Positions 60,317 to 64,000 of a stretch of DNA of 64,000 nt are shown one piece after another. Each line of letters starts with the position of its first letter. Position 1 is the first letter of the stretch. Origin of the DNA: Bryobacterales bacterium (lineage in GTDB: Bacteria > Acidobacteriota > Terriglobia > Bryobacterales > Bryobacteraceae); contig JADZBH010000016.1 of NCBI GenBank assembly GCA_020852175.1, positions 248,001 to 312,000 on the forward strand, given 5' to 3'. The translations under genes and the position numbers were made by a program. Below the pieces are notes generated by a model. It had not been told where the DNA came from, did no database searches, and was given only the letters and a program-made list of their open reading frames with translations.

Positions 60317-60512
60317 CCTCGTCCTCGTCTTCGTCCTCGAAGTCCTCGTCTTCGTCCTCGAAATCGTCCTCGTCGTCGGAAGCCAACTCCAAAGGTTCGA
60401 GCGACACAACGCTCAAACTCTTCCCGCACTCATCGCAGGAAATCGAATCCCCTTCGTCCAGTTCATCGGCGTCGACATCGATCGCGGCGTCGCACAAGGG
60501 ACAATTCACCAT
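60282..60512 (-). CDS. LysW-like zinc-ribbon protein with long acidic tail
   Basis: A 76-residue protein whose first 45 residues follow the LysW/ArgW amino-group carrier family: MVNCPLCDAA, CDECGKSLSVV and the SLEPLELA motif. LysW ends in EDWGE with a C-terminal Glu that receives the amino acid; here an Asp/Glu run of about 30 residues ends EEEW and stops directly after the Trp, with no terminal Gly-Glu. It therefore cannot be charged in the usual way, and the lysine pathway here is the DAP type. A small zinc-binding acidic protein of unknown role is the safest description. AAGG lies 8 bases before the ATG. Confidence 0.7.
   Translation of the reverse strand: MVNCPLCDAAIDVDADELDEGDSISCDECGKSLSVVSLEPLELASDDEDDFEDEDEDFEDEDEDEDEEEDEDEEEW
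60293..60380. repeat. GA-rich tandem repeat (TCCTCG-type units)
   Basis: An imperfect run of TCCTCG/TCTTCG units on the plus strand (CGAGGA on the coding strand). It codes for the Asp/Glu tail of the LysW-like protein and, in the next frame, for the basic leader of the regulatory-like protein. Such tracts vary in length by slippage. Confidence 0.7.
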
Positions 60513-60662
60513 ACCGTATTACCTTCCGGCCTCCTTTGTCTGCGCGCTCCGGCCGGCTGGCGCTCCACCGCGCCGCCCGCCATCACCTGCATACGCGCAA
60601 TCTCCATTTATACAAAACATCTTTTATACAAAACAGCTCGCCGGGGTCAATAGCCCGGCCCT

Positions 60663-61166
60663 TCATTTTCCGGCCCGCATCCGCCGCGTCGTTGGCGGCG
60701 TCATCCCCTTCAACCTCATGCACACGAACATCTGCGAGCGGTGCGTCAGTTCATGCTCCACCACGAAGGTCAGAAACTCCAGCCGTGTCATCTCCTCGCC
60801 GCTCCACTTCCGCACGCTCGCCGCCCACCAGTCCGCGCTTTGTCCGGCCAGTTCCGCGCACCGCTCCGCCGTCAAACGCTCCATCTCCCCGGCCAGGGCC
60901 GCCAGGCTCATCCCTTTTTCCAGCCGCGGCGCGTGGCGCTGCTTCTCTTCCTGAAACCCCGCGCGTCGATAGTCGGTTTCGCCAGACAGCAGAATGCCCG
61001 TCAGAATGTGCCCCGCTTCGGCCACATGCCACGCCAGTTCGGAGAAACTCATCAACTCCGGCGCCGCACGGAACTCCCGCTCGTTCTCGGACCACTCGCG
61101 CACCGCCTGTGCCGCGTCGCTCCGCACCGCGCGCCAGTGCTCCAGCACATACCCCGGCCTCACCAT
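60663..61166 (-). CDS. DinB-family protein
   Basis: A 167-residue four-helix-bundle protein of the DinB/YfiT group. Conserved metal-site histidines appear in SELAWHVAEAGH (two candidates) and VVEHELTHRSQM (HxxxH), at the expected helix positions. Members act as thiol transferases or stress hydrolases, but most are uncharacterised. The start has GGGGAG 5-11 bases upstream. Separate from larE by 41 bases, possibly one transcript. Confidence 0.78.
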   Translation of the reverse strand: MVRPGYVLEHWRAVRSDAAQAVREWSENEREFRAAPELMSFSELAWHVAEAGHILTGILLSGETDYRRAGFQEEKQRHAPRLEKGMSLAALAGEMERLTAERCAELAGQSADWWAASVRKWSGEEMTRLEFLTFVVEHELTHRSQMFVCMRLKGMTPPTTRRMRAGK

Positions 61167-61207
61167 ATCGGCTCCCCCTCGTCCCCAATGCCCTGTCAGC
61201 CGCGCGG

Positions 61208-62113
61208 TTACTGCCCGTCCGCCGTCTGCTCTTCCGCCGTCCGCTCGCCCACCGGTTTCATCCCCAGCGCCGCGTTCAGCGAACCCTGCCGGTACCCCTC
61301 CAAATCGAGCGTCACATAGTGAAAGCCCAGCGGCCTGAAGATGGCCGCCAGCTTGCCCGCCATCTCCAGATCGAGCGCACGGGGCAACTCCGCCCGGTCA
61401 ATCTCAATCCTCACCAGTTTCTCGTGAAATCGCACCCGGAACTGTTGGAAGCCAAGGTCGCGCATAGCCTCCTCGCCGGCCTCGATCGTCTTGATCGTCT
61501 TCACCGTCACAGGAGTTCCGTAGGGTACCCGCGAACTTAAACAGGCCGCCGCCGGACGGTTCCAGAACGGGAGCCCGGCACGCCGCGCCAACTCCCGGAT
61601 CTCCGCCTTCCGCAGGCCCGCTTCCATCAGTGGAGCCTTCACCTGATGCTCCGCCGCCGCCTGCTGTCCCGGACGGAAGTCACCCAGATCGTCCTTGTTC
61701 ACCCCGTAGAGTATATGGCGCACGCCGCGCTCGTGCGCCACCTCCTCCAGTCTTGTAAATAACTCATCTTTGCAGTGGAAGCAACGGTCCGCGCCGTTCT
61801 TAATGTAGTCCGGGTTTTCGAACTCGTGCGTCTCCACCATCTCGTATCGGAATCCGCATTGCCTCGCGTACTCCGCCGCGTCCCGCTTGTGCGACTCCGG
61901 CATCGAAGGCGAGTTGGCCGTGATCGCCACCGCCCGGTCCCCCAACGCCTGCGCCGCCGCCCACGCGAGAAACGCCGAATCCGTGCCGCCTGAATAGGCG
62001 ACAATCACCGTGCCCAAACCCTTCAGATTCTCGAACAGCGTCGCCTGTTTGGCTGCCAGCGCCGCCTCGTCCAAGGGAACCGGATCCGTACCAAAGCTCA
62101 CCAGTGTCGCCAT
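61208..62113 (-). CDS. larE: ATP-dependent sacrificial sulfur transferase LarE
   Basis: A 301-residue PP-loop enzyme that inserts sulfur into the nickel-pincer nucleotide precursor using its own cysteine. The PP-loop reads YSGGTDSAFLAWAA; ANSPSMPESH and CFHCKDELFTRL are family motifs and the sacrificial Cys191 lies in AAACLSSRVP. It serves LarA at 28349 in the same window; larB and larC are elsewhere or absent. A TATGAT box at 62120-62125 sits 6 bases before the ATG. Confidence 0.93.
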   Translation of the reverse strand: MATLVSFGTDPVPLDEAALAAKQATLFENLKGLGTVIVAYSGGTDSAFLAWAAAQALGDRAVAITANSPSMPESHKRDAAEYARQCGFRYEMVETHEFENPDYIKNGADRCFHCKDELFTRLEEVAHERGVRHILYGVNKDDLGDFRPGQQAAAEHQVKAPLMEAGLRKAEIRELARRAGLPFWNRPAAACLSSRVPYGTPVTVKTIKTIEAGEEAMRDLGFQQFRVRFHEKLVRIEIDRAELPRALDLEMAGKLAAIFRPLGFHYVTLDLEGYRQGSLNAALGMKPVGERTAEEQTADGQ

Positions 62114-62119
62114 ACCCGG

Positions 62120-62125
62120 ATCATA
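62120..62125 (-). promoter_or_regulatory. TATGAT box, 6 bases before larE ATG
   Basis: Five of six -10 consensus bases, read on the minus strand, at leaderless spacing. No ribosome-binding site lies between it and the ATG. Confidence 0.45.
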
Positions 62126-62208
62126 TCACCCGAAGTACAGATTCTTCACCCCTCCCTTGTCCCGCCGTCCGCGCCCGTTTTGGCATCCTCCGTGCTTTTC
62201 CTGTTCCC

Positions 62209-62601
62209 ATGCATCACCAACACCGGGCAACTTATTTTCTCTGTTCCGAACTCGTTTCCCTGCAATTCGTCGACGGCTCCGGCCGCCGGCATACCCTCAC
62301 CGCCAATCTCGAAGAAATCGGCCCCCGGCGGCTCTCCGTGCTCTCTGAGCGCCGGATCCCCCCCGGCTCACCCACCACGATTGAAACCAAAGGGCAATCC
62401 CTCCGCGGCTACGCCCGCTCCGCCGTCCGGTCCGAGCCCCTAGGCTGGATTGTCGACGTCCGCCTGGCTCCCAACTCCTGCTGGTCTCAGGAACTATTCA
62501 CACCCGAACACCTGCTGGAGCCGCTCCGCCCCGCGTTTCACAACCCCTGCCGGCGCCCTCCGGCTCAGGCGTTCACCTTAACGCAGGCCTCGGAATACTG
62601 A
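62209..62601 (+). CDS. PilZ-like small protein
   Basis: A 130-residue cytosolic protein. The central part (LTANLEEIGPRRLSVLSERRIPPGSPTTI) resembles the barrel of PilZ-like domains found in many Solibacter proteins, but the RxxxR c-di-GMP motif is not clear (RRHTL is the nearest). ATG 62209 is the first start beyond the divergent larE promoter; the longer frame to 62104 overlaps larE. Role: possibly c-di-GMP-related, unproven. Confidence 0.55.
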   Translation: MHHQHRATYFLCSELVSLQFVDGSGRRHTLTANLEEIGPRRLSVLSERRIPPGSPTTIETKGQSLRGYARSAVRSEPLGWIVDVRLAPNSCWSQELFTPEHLLEPLRPAFHNPCRRPPAQAFTLTQASEY

Positions 62602-62638
62602 GGAAAATCTGCGGGTCAATATTACTACCCTGTGAAGG

Positions 62639-62673
62639 AGGCGGCCTATGGGTGAATCACCCCCGGGCCGCCT
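62639..62673 (+). promoter_or_regulatory. Nested hairpin ahead of dprA
   Basis: Outer arms AGGCGGCC (62639-62646) and GGCCGCCT (62666-62673) enclose a second palindrome, GGGTGA-A-TCACCC (62650-62662). AAGGAGG at 62635-62641 overlaps the outer arm and the ATG at 62648 is in the structure. It may be a terminator for the PilZ-like gene or a fold that hides a ribosome site of dprA. Confidence 0.5.
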
Positions 62674-62758
62674 TCGTACTATTTCCCCTCGCTCCTTCGC
62701 CGCCCCGCACCCTGAGATTCACTGCCCTCTGCCCCCACCAAGTATTCAGGTGCCTACC

Positions 62759-63937
62759 ATGCCCGCTCCCGCCGTCTCCGCCCCGTCCGTCCCCCGTCTC
62801 ACCGCCGAGGAGGAACTCTACTGGCTCGCCCTTCGCCTTGTCCAGGGACTCGGACCCTCGCGCGCCATCCCCCTTCTGGAGGCCTACCGTACCCCGCAGG
62901 CGCTGTTCCGCGCCCCCGTCTCCGAATTGGAAGGCCACGGGCTTTCCGGCGCTGCCGCCCGCTCCATTTCGAGCGGCTGCACCTTCGAGGACGCCGCCGC
63001 CCTCCGGGAAAAGGTCAACCAGGAAGGTCTCGCCATCCTCCCCTTCGGCCACCCCTCCTACCCCGCCGCCCTCCTCTCCATCGACGATCCTCCCCTCCTG
63101 CTGTTCGCCAAAGGGAACCTCGATCTTCTCTCCGCCCTGCTCGTCGCCGTCGTCGGCACGCGCCGCCCTTCCACCTATGGAAACTCGGCCACCGAGCGTG
63201 TCGCGGCCGACCTCGCCAAAGCCGGCGTCGTCATCGTCTCCGGCATGGCCCGAGGAATCGATACCGCCGCCCATCGCGCGGCACTCAACGCCAACGGTGG
63301 CACCATCGCCGTCTTCGGCTCAGGAATCGACCATATCTACCCGGCCGAAAACCGCCGCCTCAGCGAAAAAATCGCCGCCAGCGGTCTCATCCTCTCCGAA
63401 TACCCTCCCGGCACGCCCGCCCACCCGCACAACTTCCCCGCGCGCAACCGTATCATCAGCGGCATCTCCTATGCCGTCCTGGCCGTCGAAGGCGCCCAAT
63501 ACTCCGGCTCGGCCATCACCGCCCGCACGGCCGCCCTGCAGGGCAAGGAGATCTACGCCATCCCCGGACCCATCCACTCCCGCATGAGCTTCGTCCCTAA
63601 CCTCCTCATCAAACAGGGAGCCCGCCTGCTCACCGACGCCGAGGACCTCCTCGCCGACCTCCCCTCCGAACTCCGCCACAAACTCCTCCGCCAGGTCACC
63701 CAGCCCGAGTCCCCCGCCCAGCTCCCGCTCGATCTCGAAGCCCGCTTCGGCCCCAACACCCCCATTGCCCGCTCCATCGTGGCCGCCGTCACCTCCCGCG
63801 ACAACGTCGAACTCGACTCCCTGCTGGAATCCCTGGACGGCTACTCGCCATCTGAAGTAATTGCCACCCTGTTTGAAATGGAGCTCGCCGGCATGGTCCG
63901 GCAACTCCCTGGAAAGCAGTTTGCTAGAGTGTGGTAG
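62759..63937 (+). CDS. dprA: DNA processing protein DprA (Smf)
   Basis: Loader of RecA onto incoming single-stranded DNA during natural transformation. The 392-residue product has a SAM-like N-terminal helical region (about 15-75), the Rossmann core with VVGTRRPSTYGNSATER, VSGMARGIDTAAHRAAL and FGSGIDHIYPAENRRL, and a short winged-helix-like C terminus (about 320-392) that could be the DML1 domain. ATG 62759 gives the usual start; ATG 62648 in the same frame with AAGGAGG would add 37 proline-rich residues. Other competence genes are not in the window. Confidence 0.93.
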   Translation: MPAPAVSAPSVPRLTAEEELYWLALRLVQGLGPSRAIPLLEAYRTPQALFRAPVSELEGHGLSGAAARSISSGCTFEDAAALREKVNQEGLAILPFGHPSYPAALLSIDDPPLLLFAKGNLDLLSALLVAVVGTRRPSTYGNSATERVAADLAKAGVVIVSGMARGIDTAAHRAALNANGGTIAVFGSGIDHIYPAENRRLSEKIAASGLILSEYPPGTPAHPHNFPARNRIISGISYAVLAVEGAQYSGSAITARTAALQGKEIYAIPGPIHSRMSFVPNLLIKQGARLLTDAEDLLADLPSELRHKLLRQVTQPESPAQLPLDLEARFGPNTPIARSIVAAVTSRDNVELDSLLESLDGYSPSEVIATLFEMELAGMVRQLPGKQFARVW

Positions 63938-64000
63938 GGTTCGCTCCGCGCACCGCCGGTTCTCCGGCGCTTGCCGGGAGTGCTACCTTCATGGAGTCTG
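63938..64000. other. Sequence after dprA
   Basis: The last 63 bases carry no recognisable gene or signal. A small inverted stretch CACCGCCGGTTCTCCGGCG is present but has no T-tract. Confidence 0.4.

Noticed and set aside
1..64000. CRISPR array, prophage, insertion sequence, rRNA operon
   Set aside because: No regularly spaced repeats, transposase, integrase, phage structural gene or rRNA sequence is visible in the window.

Overview
The window is GC-rich (GC islands in almost every codon third position) and looks like a chromosome segment of an Acidobacteriota bacterium of the Solibacter/Bryobacter kind. That placement is an inference from gene content: many secreted TPR, beta-propeller, FG-GAP, DUF1080, sulfatase and M19 dipeptidase proteins, a periplasmic two-component propeller kinase, PilZ-like small proteins, and a succinylase-type lysine operon with an archaeal-type Asd. 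There is no phage, insertion sequence or CRISPR array. One tRNA gene, tRNA-Val(CAC), is present.

Left part (1-25.4 kb). A lysine/DAP operon opens the window: 3' end of an M20 peptidase (DapE-like), asd, lysC, dapB, dapA, dapD, followed by a LamG-like secreted protein. A minus-strand block (5.9-12.0 kb) carries a GT4 and two GT2 glycosyltransferases, DUF2304 and a TMTC-like GT-C/TPR membrane protein, which together resemble a lipid-linked sugar and O-glycosylation module. It is followed by a MetE-C-like protein, a TolB-like propeller, an SH3 lipoprotein, proline dehydrogenase, a class A penicillin-binding protein with a UB2H-like segment, two TPR proteins and two adjacent Kef/CPA2-like antiporter proteins.

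At about 25.5 kb, next to the tRNA, base skew of the plus strand flips from G-rich to C-rich regardless of gene direction. This is the signature of a replication terminus or of an inversion/assembly junction.

Right part (25.6-64 kb). Histidine phosphatase and D-aminoacylase; larA (Ni-dependent lactate racemase) with an lldP lactate permease; M19 dipeptidase; a two-gene sugar ABC importer without binding protein; panB-panC; an rpiB-like gene with a EutQ-like leader plus a deoC with an amphipathic N-terminal helix and a Cys cluster (features of microcompartment cargo enzymes); a GAF-GAF-SpoIIE phosphatase; lysA; ygfZ; MBL hydrolase; esterase and CBM9 protein transcribed back-to-back; two tandem phosphohexomutases; FtsB-like, CutA, sulfatase and a 1179-residue hybrid sensor kinase. 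A lower-GC patch (57.0-58.7 kb) encodes a matrixin-like protease and an unknown secreted protein. The end holds mtgA, two carboxypeptidase-regulatory-like proteins, a LysW-like zinc protein with an acidic tail, DinB, larE, a PilZ-like protein and dprA.

Working together: asd/lysC/dapA/dapB/dapD plus lysA supply diaminopimelate and lysine, and the two peptidoglycan glycosyltransferases use the former product's pathway; larE would build the nickel-pincer cofactor used by larA, while lldP moves lactate. Many first-of-unit genes have a TANNNT box only 5-9 bases before the start codon, suggesting frequent leaderless transcription.
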